Part shown: in pieces, positions 19,110 to 27,147 of the stretch | Layout of the letters: each line of letters starts with the position of its first letter | Position numbering within the stretch: the stretch's first letter is position 1 | DNA from: Mycobacterium yunnanensis | GTDB lineage: Bacteria > Actinomycetota > Actinomycetes > Mycobacteriales > Mycobacteriaceae | Reading direction: 5' to 3' | DNA: 64,000 nt | Assembly (NCBI RefSeq): GCF_025823185.1 | Contig: NZ_JACKVK010000004.1 | Span: 186,001-250,000 of the forward strand | Translations under genes and position numbers: made by a program | Notes under the pieces: generated by a model | What the model saw: only the letters and a program-made list of their open reading frames with translations | Databases searched by the model: none | What the model was told of the DNA's origin: nothing

Positions 19110-19538
19110 ATGGATGATCCACACCGGCTGCGGCGCTTCCTCGACGCCCAGGAACCCGTCCTCGGCGCCGTGCTCGACGAACTGCGCTCCGGTCGCAAGC
19201 GGTCGCATTGGATGTGGTTCGTGTTTCCGCAGATGCGTGGGCTGGGCCGCACCCCGACGGCGGAGTTCTACGGCATCGCCTCGCGCGAGGAAGCGTCGGC
19301 CTACCTCGCCCACGAGGTGCTCGGACCCCACCTGCGGCAGTGCGCGGCGCTGGTCGTCGGGTCGGGGGCGGTCAGCGCCGAGGCGCTGATGGGGCCGGTC
19401 GACGCGCTGAAACTGCGGTCGTCGATGACGCTGTTCGCCGAGGTGGCCGACGACGACCGCGACTTCGTGGCCGTTCTCGACCGGTACTACGACGGCGAGC
19501 GGGACGCGACGACCCTGGGACTGTTGGCCGGCCGTTAG
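19110..19538 (+). CDS. DUF1810 family protein
   Basis: A 142-residue single-domain protein matching the DUF1810 (calpastatin-like fold) family: DPHRLRRFLDAQEPVLGAVL, KRSHWMWFVFPQMRGLGRTP, EFYGIASREEASAYLAHEVL, and MTLFAEVADDDRDFVAVLDR. The HWMWFVFPQ block is diagnostic. Biochemical function is unknown. It is a monocistronic plus-strand gene whose stop overlaps by 4 bp the stop of the convergent GH13 gene. The length is typical of the family. No clear Shine-Dalgarno lies before the ATG. Confidence 0.9.
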   Translation: MDDPHRLRRFLDAQEPVLGAVLDELRSGRKRSHWMWFVFPQMRGLGRTPTAEFYGIASREEASAYLAHEVLGPHLRQCAALVVGSGAVSAEALMGPVDALKLRSSMTLFAEVADDDRDFVAVLDRYYDGERDATTLGLLAGR

Positions 19539-20836
19539 ACCGTCAGGACGGCCCATCCGTGCGGTTCGACGTCGACCGCGTCGACGTCGTCCTCCGGAGG
19601 CGCACCCGACCCTGCGACGACACGGCCGCTGCCAAGACCCCACTCCGCCAGGGGCATCCGCAGCGGCGCGTCGTCGACGTTGAGTGCGACGAGTAGCGTG
19701 CCCTCCGCCGAGAAGGTCCGGTAGACGTACTGTCCGTTGGTCAGATGCAGGGCCGAGGTGCGGGCACGGTACAGCCAGGGATGGCGTCGACGCAGGCCGA
19801 TCAGATGCTGGTGCAGGCGGAACGTGTCGTGCCCGAGGTGCTCGGATTCGCCTGGGTGCGTGGGGAACTCGGGGCGGACGGCGTCGTCGCCGCCGACGCG
19901 CTCCTCCTTGACACCGCGGTAGGCCCACTCGTCGCCGGCGTACACGCTCGGCGTGCCCCCGACGGTCAGCAACACCGCAAGGGCGTGTCCGACGTGCCGT
20001 TCGTCGGTGAGCTGGCTGGCGATGCGGGTGACGTCGTGGTTGCCGACGAACGTCAGCGGCGCGAAGGTCTCGAGAAACGTGTCATGCCTGCCCAGCGCGT
20101 GGTCGAGTTCGTGGAAGTTGACGTCGTTGAGGCTGCTCCACATCGCCTTCCACAGCTCGTACTGCGTCACCGAGTCGAACGTCGACGCCGCCACCGTGCC
20201 CACGTAGTCGCCGTGGATGACCTCGCCGACGAACCACGCCTCGGGGAACTCGGCGCGCACCCGCGGCAGCACCGTGGCCCAGAATTCGTCGGGCACGGCG
20301 TATGCCGCGTCGAGTCGCCAGCCGTCGGCCCCGCGGCGCAGCCAATGGAGCATGACGTCGACGACGTAGTCGACCACCTCGGGGTTGCGATGGTTGAGCG
20401 TGATGAGCCCGCCGTGCCCCTCGAAGGTCGCGAAACCGTTACGGCCCTTGCGGAACCAGGAGTCGTCGCCACCGGCCAGCGCCTCCTGATGTCGTCCGAA
20501 CTCCGTGCCGACGTGGTTGAAGACGCCGTCGAGCAGCAGTCGGAGTCCGCGGCTGCGGGCCTGTTCGACGAGGTGGTCGAAGTCGGCGTCGTCCCCGAGA
20601 CGGGGGTCGACGGCGTAGTGGTCGGTCGTGTCGTAACCGTGGGTCTGGGAGGCGAACACGGGACCCAGCGCGACGCCGGATGCACCCAGTTCCAGTGCGT
20701 GGTCGAACCACTCCGCGACGCGGCGCAGGCGATGCTCGTCGGCGGTGGGCGCCGGGTCGGCCGGGAACGCGCCGACGAAGCCCAGCGGGTAGACCTGCCA
20801 CCAGATCGCGTGCTCGACCCAACCCGGAGTGCTCAC
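19535..20836 (-). CDS. GH13 alpha-amylase-family enzyme
   Basis: 433 residues from GTG 20836, which overlaps the stop of the upstream deaminase fusion (GTGA). It starts STPGWVEHAIWWQVYPLGFV. The (beta/alpha)8 barrel carries the GH13 motifs: LLLDGVFNHVG (region I), nucleophile Asp about 174 in GWRLDAAYAVP, acid/base Glu about 205 in WFVGEVIHGDY, and transition-state Asp about 267 in FVGNHDVTRI. The all-beta C-terminal domain ends with WAVLTV. It has no signal peptide, so it acts in the cytoplasm on an alpha-glucoside, perhaps glycogen or trehalose derivatives. It is shorter than most maltogenic enzymes and lacks extra starch-binding modules. The substrate is unassigned. Confidence 0.9.
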   Translation of the reverse strand: MSTPGWVEHAIWWQVYPLGFVGAFPADPAPTADEHRLRRVAEWFDHALELGASGVALGPVFASQTHGYDTTDHYAVDPRLGDDADFDHLVEQARSRGLRLLLDGVFNHVGTEFGRHQEALAGGDDSWFRKGRNGFATFEGHGGLITLNHRNPEVVDYVVDVMLHWLRRGADGWRLDAAYAVPDEFWATVLPRVRAEFPEAWFVGEVIHGDYVGTVAASTFDSVTQYELWKAMWSSLNDVNFHELDHALGRHDTFLETFAPLTFVGNHDVTRIASQLTDERHVGHALAVLLTVGGTPSVYAGDEWAYRGVKEERVGGDDAVRPEFPTHPGESEHLGHDTFRLHQHLIGLRRRHPWLYRARTSALHLTNGQYVYRTFSAEGTLLVALNVDDAPLRMPLAEWGLGSGRVVAGSGAPPEDDVDAVDVEPHGWAVLTV

Positions 20837-21948
20837 GAGCGGAATGCCTTTTGGTACATCGCCTTCATCTCCTCGGCCAATTCGGGTGCCGGACCGTCGA
20901 CCTGCACGCCGGGGGCGATGGTCGGGATCGGCAACGGGGCCACCGGCGACGCGGCCACCCCCCACCCCTGCTGCCAGGCGACTAGCTGGGCGCTGGATGC
21001 CGCGTAGACGATCCGCCCAAGTCCTACCCATGCGTGCGCGGCGGCACACATCGGGCAGTGCTCGCCGGAGGTGTACACCGTGGCGCGGGCCCGGTCGTCG
21101 GCGGTCATGTTGTCCGTCGACCATCGGGCGATCGCGAATTCGGGGTGACGCGTCGCGTCGCCGTCCTTGATCCGGTTGCGGTCCTCGAAGCGAACCACGC
21201 CCTCGGCGTCCACGAGCACCGAGCCGAAGGGTTCGTCACCCGCGGCGAGGGCCTCCCCGGCCAGTTCCACGCAGCGGCGGAGATGCCCGAGGTCCTCGTC
21301 GCTGATCGCCACAGCGGGAGTGTACGCAGGAGCCGAGGCGCGGCGGCCACGCGTCAGGGGGTAGCAGGCCAACCCGATGAGCAGCGCGCACAGATGTCCC
21401 AGCGAGGTGAAGGTGGTCTGGTAGAGCAGCCCGCCCACCACCAGCGCGGCCGTCGCCGCCAGGTAACCCCAGCGCCACCGCCGCGGCACGCGGTAGAACA
21501 GCACCCCGGCGATGCCGACGACGAAGTAGCTCACGCCGACGTCGCGGGCGTCGATCAGTCGCGAGGACGCCCCGTTCTCGTGGATGATCCAGTAGAGGTA
21601 GCCCTCGCTGAGGTAGGTCGCCCCCACGTGACAGATGAGCCCGGCAACGGCCCAGCGCAGGTGGCCCAGCCACCGTTCGGCCGGCGCGACGAACACCGTG
21701 AAGATCAGCAGGTAGGGCCACCAGTACCGGCCGTCGATCCACAGCAGGCTTTGGAACAGCACGCGCAGCGGGTCAGACGCCAGGTGGTGAATGTTGGTCG
21801 ACGTCGACTGCAGCAGCGTGCGCAGTACGCGGGGCGTGAGCTGATGCTGCACCAGCGTCGTGGCCAGCAGTATGGCGAGCCACGCGTAGGTCAGCGGGGC
21901 GCTACGGACGTAGTCCTGGACCCGATCCCACACGCGGTTCACGGTCAT
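20833..21948 (-). CDS. Rhomboid-like membrane domain fused to a CMP/dCMP-type deaminase
   Basis: 371 residues in one uninterrupted frame. Residues about 1-205 are a rhomboid-like six-helix domain (APLTYAWLAILLATTLVQHQ, LRWAVAGLICHVGATYL). Ser is in VGVSYFVVGIAG and His in SLGHLCALLIGL, at places compatible with a rhomboid dyad. Residues about 213-371 are a cytidine/guanine-type deaminase with HPEFAIARW and the zinc ligands of SGEHCPMCAAAHAWV. The linker is RGRRASAPAYTP. An in-frame GTG at 21312 (AISDEDLGHL) could start a separate 159-residue deaminase. The last bases overlap the GH13 start. No frameshift is visible at the junction. Confidence 0.75.
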   Translation of the reverse strand: MTVNRVWDRVQDYVRSAPLTYAWLAILLATTLVQHQLTPRVLRTLLQSTSTNIHHLASDPLRVLFQSLLWIDGRYWWPYLLIFTVFVAPAERWLGHLRWAVAGLICHVGATYLSEGYLYWIIHENGASSRLIDARDVGVSYFVVGIAGVLFYRVPRRWRWGYLAATAALVVGGLLYQTTFTSLGHLCALLIGLACYPLTRGRRASAPAYTPAVAISDEDLGHLRRCVELAGEALAAGDEPFGSVLVDAEGVVRFEDRNRIKDGDATRHPEFAIARWSTDNMTADDRARATVYTSGEHCPMCAAAHAWVGLGRIVYAASSAQLVAWQQGWGVAASPVAPLPIPTIAPGVQVDGPAPELAEEMKAMYQKAFRS

Positions 21949-21984
21949 CGACGATAGAGGGCGCCGCTGTCAAGACCGGCGTGA

Positions 21985-23667
21985 TCACGCCGAGCCGCAG
22001 CACCCGTCGATATCCGTGGTGTCCAGCCGGCACGCGCACGACGCGGTGATCGGCACGTCGGCGCGGGCGGCGGCGGCGTGCAGTCGACCGGCCACGGCGG
22101 CCGCTTCCTCGTCGCGCCCCAACCGGGTCAGGCATTCGTGGTACCCGTGCAGCGCCCACACGTTTCCCGGGTGCTGGCAGCAGCGGCTGAGGGTGTCGTC
22201 GAGCCCGAGGTCGGCGGCGTACACCGCGGCCGCCTCCTGCACCCGGCCCTGCTCGAGGAGCAGCGCGCCATAGGCGTGCCGGGTTGGCTGCATCCAGCCC
22301 CACGGTTCGTCGTACGGCAGCGCGTCGTCCAGTTCGACTGCCCGCCGCAGGTGCTCGAAGGCCTCGTCGAAACGTCCGTCGCGGTAGGCGATCTCGCCGT
22401 CGAGCATCTCGACGGCCACGGCGAGGATGTCGCGGCTGGTGTTGTTGAAGAGGTACCTGCTGTCGGGGATCGCGGCGTAGGCGGCGTGCAGGGCGTCGCG
22501 TTCGGCGAGCGCCTCGGCCACGCGCCCGGTGGCGGCGTAGGCGATGCCGCGGCCGTAGTGGACGGTCGCGGTGGTGGTGCAGTACAGGTCGGGATCCTCG
22601 GGCAGGGGATGGGCGAGGAGGTCCTCCCAGCGGCCGAACCGGATGAGCACGTGCACCCGCAGTGGGACGAACGCCTCGAGCCAGTCCGCCATCGGCGGCG
22701 ATTCGATGGACAGCAGATCGGGTGTCAGTTGAGCGGCGAGTTCGTCGGCCGCGTCGACCGCCGTCTGATAGCGGCCCTCGAACATCGCCGAATAGACCAC
22801 GAAGTGCAGGTCGTGCGCCCGGTAGAGGGAGTAGAAGTTGAGCGGACCCTCGCGTTCGACGAATCGTCGGTCTGCCTGCACCGCAGCGGTATTGGAGTCG
22901 ATCGAACTGCGATAGTCGCCGCAGAGCACGTCGATGTGGCTGGGCATGTGCTGGAGGTGGCCGGCGTCGGGCACCAACCCACGCAACAGGTTGGCCGCGG
23001 GCAGGGCGACCTCGGGACGGGCGGACATCTCCATCGCGTGCAGGTACAGATGCAGGACTCCGGGGTGTCGTCGGCCCTCCTCGGTGGCCAGGGCCGCCTC
23101 CAGGAGCCGGGTGGCCGCCACCACCCGTGAACCCGGTGCCGGCTCGCCGGTTCTGGTGTCCCACAACGCCCATGCGCTCACGTTCATGGCGGCGTCGGCG
23201 CCCAGCGCCTGCACGTCGACGTCGTGCGGATTCTCGGCGGCCAGGGTGGCCATCGCGTCGGCGTAGCGGGCGTGCCCGGCCGCCAGGTCGTCGGTGGGGA
23301 AGCGGGTGGCCAACGCGGCGATCAGGCCACGCTCGACGTCGTTGGCACGGCCGTGGGCCGCCAGCTCGAGCTCGTCGCGTGCCCGGGCCAGCGACTCGGC
23401 CAGGTCCTTCGGGTCGAACGCGTCCCAAGCCTTGTTGTAGTTCGGGCCGACGGCATACGCGATGCCCCAGCGCGCGATCGCGAGGTCGGGGTCATGCGTC
23501 AACGCCCGTTCGAAACAGCGGATCGACTCCTCGTGGTTGAACGCGTACGCCCAGACCATGCCGCGGTCGAACCACAGCTGGGCCTGGGCGGACGGCGTGT
23601 CAGTCGACCGATGAAAGGACCCGAGGTCGTAGTACGGCTCTTCCGGCGCGGACGCGGTAGCGGTCAT
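21985..23667 (-). CDS. Tetratricopeptide-repeat protein with Cys-rich C-terminus
   Basis: About 560 residues from ATG 23667 (MTATASAPEEPYYDLGSFHR); a GTG three codons upstream is an alternative. TPR-type helical pairs run through the protein (QAQLWFDRGMVWAYAFNHEE, SIRCFERALTHDPDLAIARW, YGALLLEQGRVQEAAAVYAA). Conserved HLYLHAMEMS and LQHMPSHIDVLCGDY lie in the middle. The C-terminal 20 residues hold four cysteines (SCACRL and DGCCGSA). No signal peptide or membrane helix is seen. The family is common in actinobacteria and proteobacteria without an assigned role. Its start lies 68 bp inside the end of the upstream membrane-protein gene. Confidence 0.85.
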   Translation of the reverse strand: MTATASAPEEPYYDLGSFHRSTDTPSAQAQLWFDRGMVWAYAFNHEESIRCFERALTHDPDLAIARWGIAYAVGPNYNKAWDAFDPKDLAESLARARDELELAAHGRANDVERGLIAALATRFPTDDLAAGHARYADAMATLAAENPHDVDVQALGADAAMNVSAWALWDTRTGEPAPGSRVVAATRLLEAALATEEGRRHPGVLHLYLHAMEMSARPEVALPAANLLRGLVPDAGHLQHMPSHIDVLCGDYRSSIDSNTAAVQADRRFVEREGPLNFYSLYRAHDLHFVVYSAMFEGRYQTAVDAADELAAQLTPDLLSIESPPMADWLEAFVPLRVHVLIRFGRWEDLLAHPLPEDPDLYCTTTATVHYGRGIAYAATGRVAEALAERDALHAAYAAIPDSRYLFNNTSRDILAVAVEMLDGEIAYRDGRFDEAFEHLRRAVELDDALPYDEPWGWMQPTRHAYGALLLEQGRVQEAAAVYAADLGLDDTLSRCCQHPGNVWALHGYHECLTRLGRDEEAAAVAGRLHAAAARADVPITASCACRLDTTDIDGCCGSA

Positions 23668-24700
23668 GACTGGCACGATAAGTCGTCCACGCCTTGGGGG
23701 CGAGCACGGCGATCACCGCGAGTGTTAGACCGGCCGCGCCCCAGGCGGTCAGGGTGAGGATCGGAGTCAGGGCGCCGTTGCCGCCGAAGTAGGTCACGCT
23801 GCGCAGCAGCGCCACGCCCGAGCCCTGGGGCACGATCGCGTTGAACGTCCGGTAGAAGCCGGTGAGCAGCGGCAGTCCGACGGGCCCGGCGGCCGCGGCG
23901 TTTCCGACGATGATGAGGAACAGTGTCACGACGGCCGACGCGACGGTCCCGAAGGCTGCCGCGACGCCGGTGACGGCCCCCGCGACGCCGAAGGCATAGA
24001 GCCACAGCGCTCCGAACACCTGCCAGGTGTGGGCGGTCAGCGCACCGAGTACGGCGTCGACGTACACGGTGACCGCACCCGCCAGCAGCGCGGAGTAGGC
24101 GGCGAGGCTCATCGTGCGCAGCGCCAAGGTCGACAGCCTGCGGACGCTGCCCATCATCAACCCGAATGCGGCGGCGCCCATCGTCGCCCCGATCGAGAGG
24201 AAGATGACGGCGTAGAACTCGACGGTGCCCTGCGGGTCGGCGGCCGGAGTGGGTGCGACGTCCTCGACGCGGGGTGTCAGGCCGGCCTTGGCGGCGACGG
24301 CACGGCCCACGGCCTCCGAGGCGTTGGCGACGCTGCGGCCACCGCCGCCCGCGACGTAGATCGTCAGCTCACCGGTCGGGCTGACGGCCATGGCTGCGTC
24401 GGTCTTGCGTTCGTAGACCTGGGCGCGAGCGGCGGCGGCGTCGGCCACCGGTGTCACTTCGAGATTGTTTTGGGCTGCCATGCCGTCCACCAGTTGCGGG
24501 GGCCCGGCGACGGCGACGTCGAGGTGGTGCAGCGTCGGCTTGGCGAATGCGCCGGAATAGCTTGCGATCATGGCCACGACGAAGACGGTGAGTGCCGCCA
24601 TCGCCATGGCCATCTTGCGGACGTCGGCGCGCGAGACGTGCCGGTTGGCCAGCGGAAGGCTCGGAACGTGGTGTTCGTGGGGAGCTTCGTGCCTACCCAT
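23600..24700 (-). CDS. ABC-2/YhgE-like multi-pass membrane protein
   Basis: 366 residues. One N-terminal helix (AMAALTVFVVAMIASYSGAF) is followed by an external segment of about 130 residues (LHHLDVAVAGPPQLVDGMAA) and then five or six helices (FYAVIFLSIGATMGAAAFGL through LTLAVIAVLAPKAW). This layout is that of the YhgE/Pip-DUF3533 branch of ABC-2-type membrane proteins. These are often controlled by an adjacent TetR gene and linked to export or phage/toxin tolerance. The TetR gene is 15 bp upstream on the same strand. The final 68 bp overlap the TPR gene. No ATPase gene is adjacent. The transported compound is unknown. Confidence 0.75.
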   Translation of the reverse strand: MGRHEAPHEHHVPSLPLANRHVSRADVRKMAMAMAALTVFVVAMIASYSGAFAKPTLHHLDVAVAGPPQLVDGMAAQNNLEVTPVADAAAARAQVYERKTDAAMAVSPTGELTIYVAGGGGRSVANASEAVGRAVAAKAGLTPRVEDVAPTPAADPQGTVEFYAVIFLSIGATMGAAAFGLMMGSVRRLSTLALRTMSLAAYSALLAGAVTVYVDAVLGALTAHTWQVFGALWLYAFGVAGAVTGVAAAFGTVASAVVTLFLIIVGNAAAAGPVGLPLLTGFYRTFNAIVPQGSGVALLRSVTYFGGNGALTPILTLTAWGAAGLTLAVIAVLAPKAWTTYRASHDRYRVRAGRAVLRPRVLSSVD

Positions 24701-24715
24701 GGGTGAATGCCTTTC

Positions 24716-25312
24716 TCAGCGAGTCGAATTGGGGTGTGCGGGCAGACGCAGCAGTGCGTCGACCGTGTCGAGTGCGGCGCCAACGCGGGCGCGGAGGTCG
24801 GAGGTCGGGTCAACGGGGGAGGGGTCCTCCATCCAGGACCGCAACACTTCCTGGAAACCTCCGACCAGGAAGCGGCTGACGGCTTCTGGAGCGACGTCGG
24901 CGATCGGGGCGACGACGGCCATGCCTTGGGCGGCGATCTCCTCGCAGGCGGGCAGCAACTCCTCCCGGAAGGCCATCACCACGCGCTGGGTGACGGCGCT
25001 GGGCACCACGTTGCGGTACACCGCGCGGTGCTCGGCGGCGAAGGCGAACAGGCCGGTGATCCTGGCGCGAGCATCGCCGTCGATGTCGGCGACCGCCGCC
25101 GCGAACGCCGCGATGACGGCGGTCGCGACCGCGTCGTCACGGTCGGTGAAGTGCCGGTAGAACACCTGGCGGCTGACCCCGGCGCGGGCCACGAGATCAC
25201 CGACGGTGATCTCGTCGACCGGACGCTCGTGCGCGAGGTCGAACGCGGCGGTTCGCAGCAGGCTGCGAACGCGTTCGGCGCGCGGGTCGGCGCTGAGGGT
25301 GCGACTGGGCAT
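24716..25312 (-). CDS. TetR-family transcriptional regulator
   Basis: 198 residues. The N-terminal HTH is typical of TetR: LRTAAFDLAHERPVDEITVG, DLVARAGVSRQVFYRHFTDR, DDAVATAVIAAF. The ligand-binding C-terminal half is divergent (VAPEAVSRFLVGGFQEVLRS). It is most likely the local repressor of the downstream membrane-protein gene, with which it forms an operon (15-bp gap). No clear palindrome was found directly upstream of its ATG. A long hairpin repeat lies 109 bp upstream, in the gap to the serine-hydrolase gene, whose stop is at 25501. Confidence 0.9.
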   Translation of the reverse strand: MPSRTLSADPRAERVRSLLRTAAFDLAHERPVDEITVGDLVARAGVSRQVFYRHFTDRDDAVATAVIAAFAAAVADIDGDARARITGLFAFAAEHRAVYRNVVPSAVTQRVVMAFREELLPACEEIAAQGMAVVAPIADVAPEAVSRFLVGGFQEVLRSWMEDPSPVDPTSDLRARVGAALDTVDALLRLPAHPNSTR

Positions 25313-25420
25313 GCCATCAGCATAGGCCTTTTCGTGGACAACTGACTACGAAGTCCAGGGTTAGTCGCGACACGCTGGCGCGGTGGTGTGACCGGCGCCT
25401 CCGCCGTGCGACCCCTCCTG

Positions 25421-25488
25421 TCCCGCGAACAGACGCAAATGTGCGCGACACGCCGGGCATCGACGCACATTTGCGTCTGCTCGCGGGA
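25421..25488. repeat. 25-bp hairpin of the AGCAGACG-type intergenic repeat
   Basis: Left arm 25421-25445 (TCCCGCGAACAGACGCAAAT onward) pairs with right arm 25464-25488, with a single mismatch and an 18-nt loop. The arms carry GCAAATGTGCG and its complement. The outer part CGCGAGCAGACGCAAA matches the hairpin at 13935-13993. It lies 12 bp beyond the stop of the minus-strand serine-hydrolase gene, where a terminator would be expected. Confidence 0.7.
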
Positions 25489-25500
25489 GGAACGGGAGGG

Positions 25501-27147
25501 TCAGTCGGTGAACGACCGGGAGTAGCGGCAGCCGTCGCGGTCCACCCACGGCACCATCGCCCCGACCCGGGGGCCGAAGGTGAGGCGTTCGGGAAGCCTT
25601 GGGTCAGCGCCGATCCGGAAACTCGAGCCCTCGAGGTGCACGAGTTCCATGTCCTCGGATGGAGCCTCAACCCCGCCCGCGGCGACGAGGAAGGGTCGTC
25701 CTCGCCGAAGGACGACCCGGAAGTTGGTGAACCAGGGGGTGTAGGAACGGTAATGGCCACACAGCGGTTCCCAGTCGTCCACCGGGGCAGGCAGGGGAAC
25801 CGGATCGCCAGCGCGGGTGAACTCGCGGGGACCCCACCGCCACACCCCGGCCTCGTAGTCCAGGGCAAAGCGTCGCAGCGACGGGTGTGTCGTGACGCCC
25901 CGGCCCGACCAGTTCCGCCAAAGTGGCGACCGGGTGCCGTCGCACTCCACCGACATCGCAACCCGCTCACCGTCGCGGTCCTCGACTCGAACCGTGATCG
26001 ACGTTGCCGCGGAGGTGAATACGACCGTATCGGCGGGATGCTCGAGCACGCCGGCGTCCCACCAGCGCGGGTCGAGCGCCTCGGGGTCCACAGCGCCGGG
26101 GGACCGGTACTCCGCGGCCACGCAGCGCGCGATCGCCTCGGCGACGGGGGAGTCGCCGTTGGCATTGGTCAGGACGCACACCGCGACACCGTCGTCGAGG
26201 TCGGCGAGGAGAAATGAGGCGTACCCAACCATGCCGCCGCCATGCGACAGCACGGTCCGGCCGCAACTGCGTTCGACGTTGACGCCAAGCCCGTAGTGGC
26301 TGGTGTCGGCAGGGGTCACGCCGGGCAGCGCGAGAACGTCCTCGCCGTCGGGAGCCGTCGACGTCCACATCGTCGCGAAGTCCGCGGCGTCTAGGACCGA
26401 CGAGCCCTCCAGCTCGCCGCGACCGAGCAGCATGCGCGCGAACCGGCCGAGGTCCGATGCGGTCGCTGCGACGTTGCCGTCGGCGCCTGCGACTTCCAGC
26501 CACGGCGCACCGACGAGGGCGGCCCCTGGCGCCCACGGCCGATCATCGTGCAGCGGTTGACATCCGCGGGCCAGCGACCGGTAGTCGTCATGGGTGACGC
26601 ACGCGATGGATGACGTCATTCCGAGAGGTGCGAAGACGTCGTCGCGCACTAGGTCGACGAGCCGGCGCCCGGACACCCGACGCACGACGAGGCCGAGCAG
26701 GATGAAGCCCAGGTTCGAGTAGTGGAAGAACGACCCCGGTGAGGCGGGCGACACCTCACCGGTGAAGGACGCCACCTGCCCGATCTCGTCGGGGAGCGCG
26801 TCGACGCTCGCCACCAGACCCGCGGTGTGGTTGAGCAGTCGCCGGATGGTGATGCCGTCGGCGCGCAGCGGCTCCGGCAACCAGTCCAGCACCGAGCCGA
26901 CCGACTGGTCGAGGTCGACCAGCCCCCGGCGACGAAGGTGGAGCACGACGATCGAGGTAAACACCTTGCTGATTGATCCCACCTGGAAGAGGTGATGCGG
27001 CGCAACGAGATTGGCCCCGGCGACGTCGGCGAACCCAAACTGGTGCGAGAACACCTCCCCGCTGCGGCCGACGATCAGGACCGCACCTCCCGGCACCGCC
27101 CACTGTCCGGCAATCCCGTCGACGAGGGTGCGGAGGGAGTCAGTCAT
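25501..27147 (-). CDS. Serine hydrolase of the beta-lactamase/class C family
   Basis: A 548-residue penicillin-binding-protein-fold hydrolase. The catalytic SxxK is Ser58-Lys61 in FQVGSISKVF, the YxN motif is in FFHYSNLGFILLG near residue 143, and an HxG-type third motif is in SHGGGMVGYASF. A long C-terminal domain (residues about 360-548) is beta-rich, as in D-aminopeptidases and AmpH/EstB-like esterases. No signal peptide is apparent, so action on imported material in the cytoplasm is plausible. It is the last gene of a four-gene overlapped operon and starts 8 bp inside the LysA-like gene. Possible substrates are D-amino-acid peptides or esters; this is inferred from fold and context. Confidence 0.85.
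   Translation of the reverse strand: MTDSLRTLVDGIAGQWAVPGGAVLIVGRSGEVFSHQFGFADVAGANLVAPHHLFQVGSISKVFTSIVVLHLRRRGLVDLDQSVGSVLDWLPEPLRADGITIRRLLNHTAGLVASVDALPDEIGQVASFTGEVSPASPGSFFHYSNLGFILLGLVVRRVSGRRLVDLVRDDVFAPLGMTSSIACVTHDDYRSLARGCQPLHDDRPWAPGAALVGAPWLEVAGADGNVAATASDLGRFARMLLGRGELEGSSVLDAADFATMWTSTAPDGEDVLALPGVTPADTSHYGLGVNVERSCGRTVLSHGGGMVGYASFLLADLDDGVAVCVLTNANGDSPVAEAIARCVAAEYRSPGAVDPEALDPRWWDAGVLEHPADTVVFTSAATSITVRVEDRDGERVAMSVECDGTRSPLWRNWSGRGVTTHPSLRRFALDYEAGVWRWGPREFTRAGDPVPLPAPVDDWEPLCGHYRSYTPWFTNFRVVLRRGRPFLVAAGGVEAPSEDMELVHLEGSSFRIGADPRLPERLTFGPRVGAMVPWVDRDGCRYSRSFTD

Noticed and set aside
21310..21312. Splitting the rhomboid/deaminase frame into two genes at GTG 21312
   Set aside because: There is no stop codon or frameshift between the domains and no Shine-Dalgarno before the GTG, so a fusion is kept as the main call with the alternative noted.
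25421..25488. Inverted repeats that might be ends of an insertion sequence or a CRISPR repeat
   Set aside because: There is a single hairpin with an 18-nt loop, no transposase, no target duplication and no spaced array. Its position after a stop codon fits a terminator.
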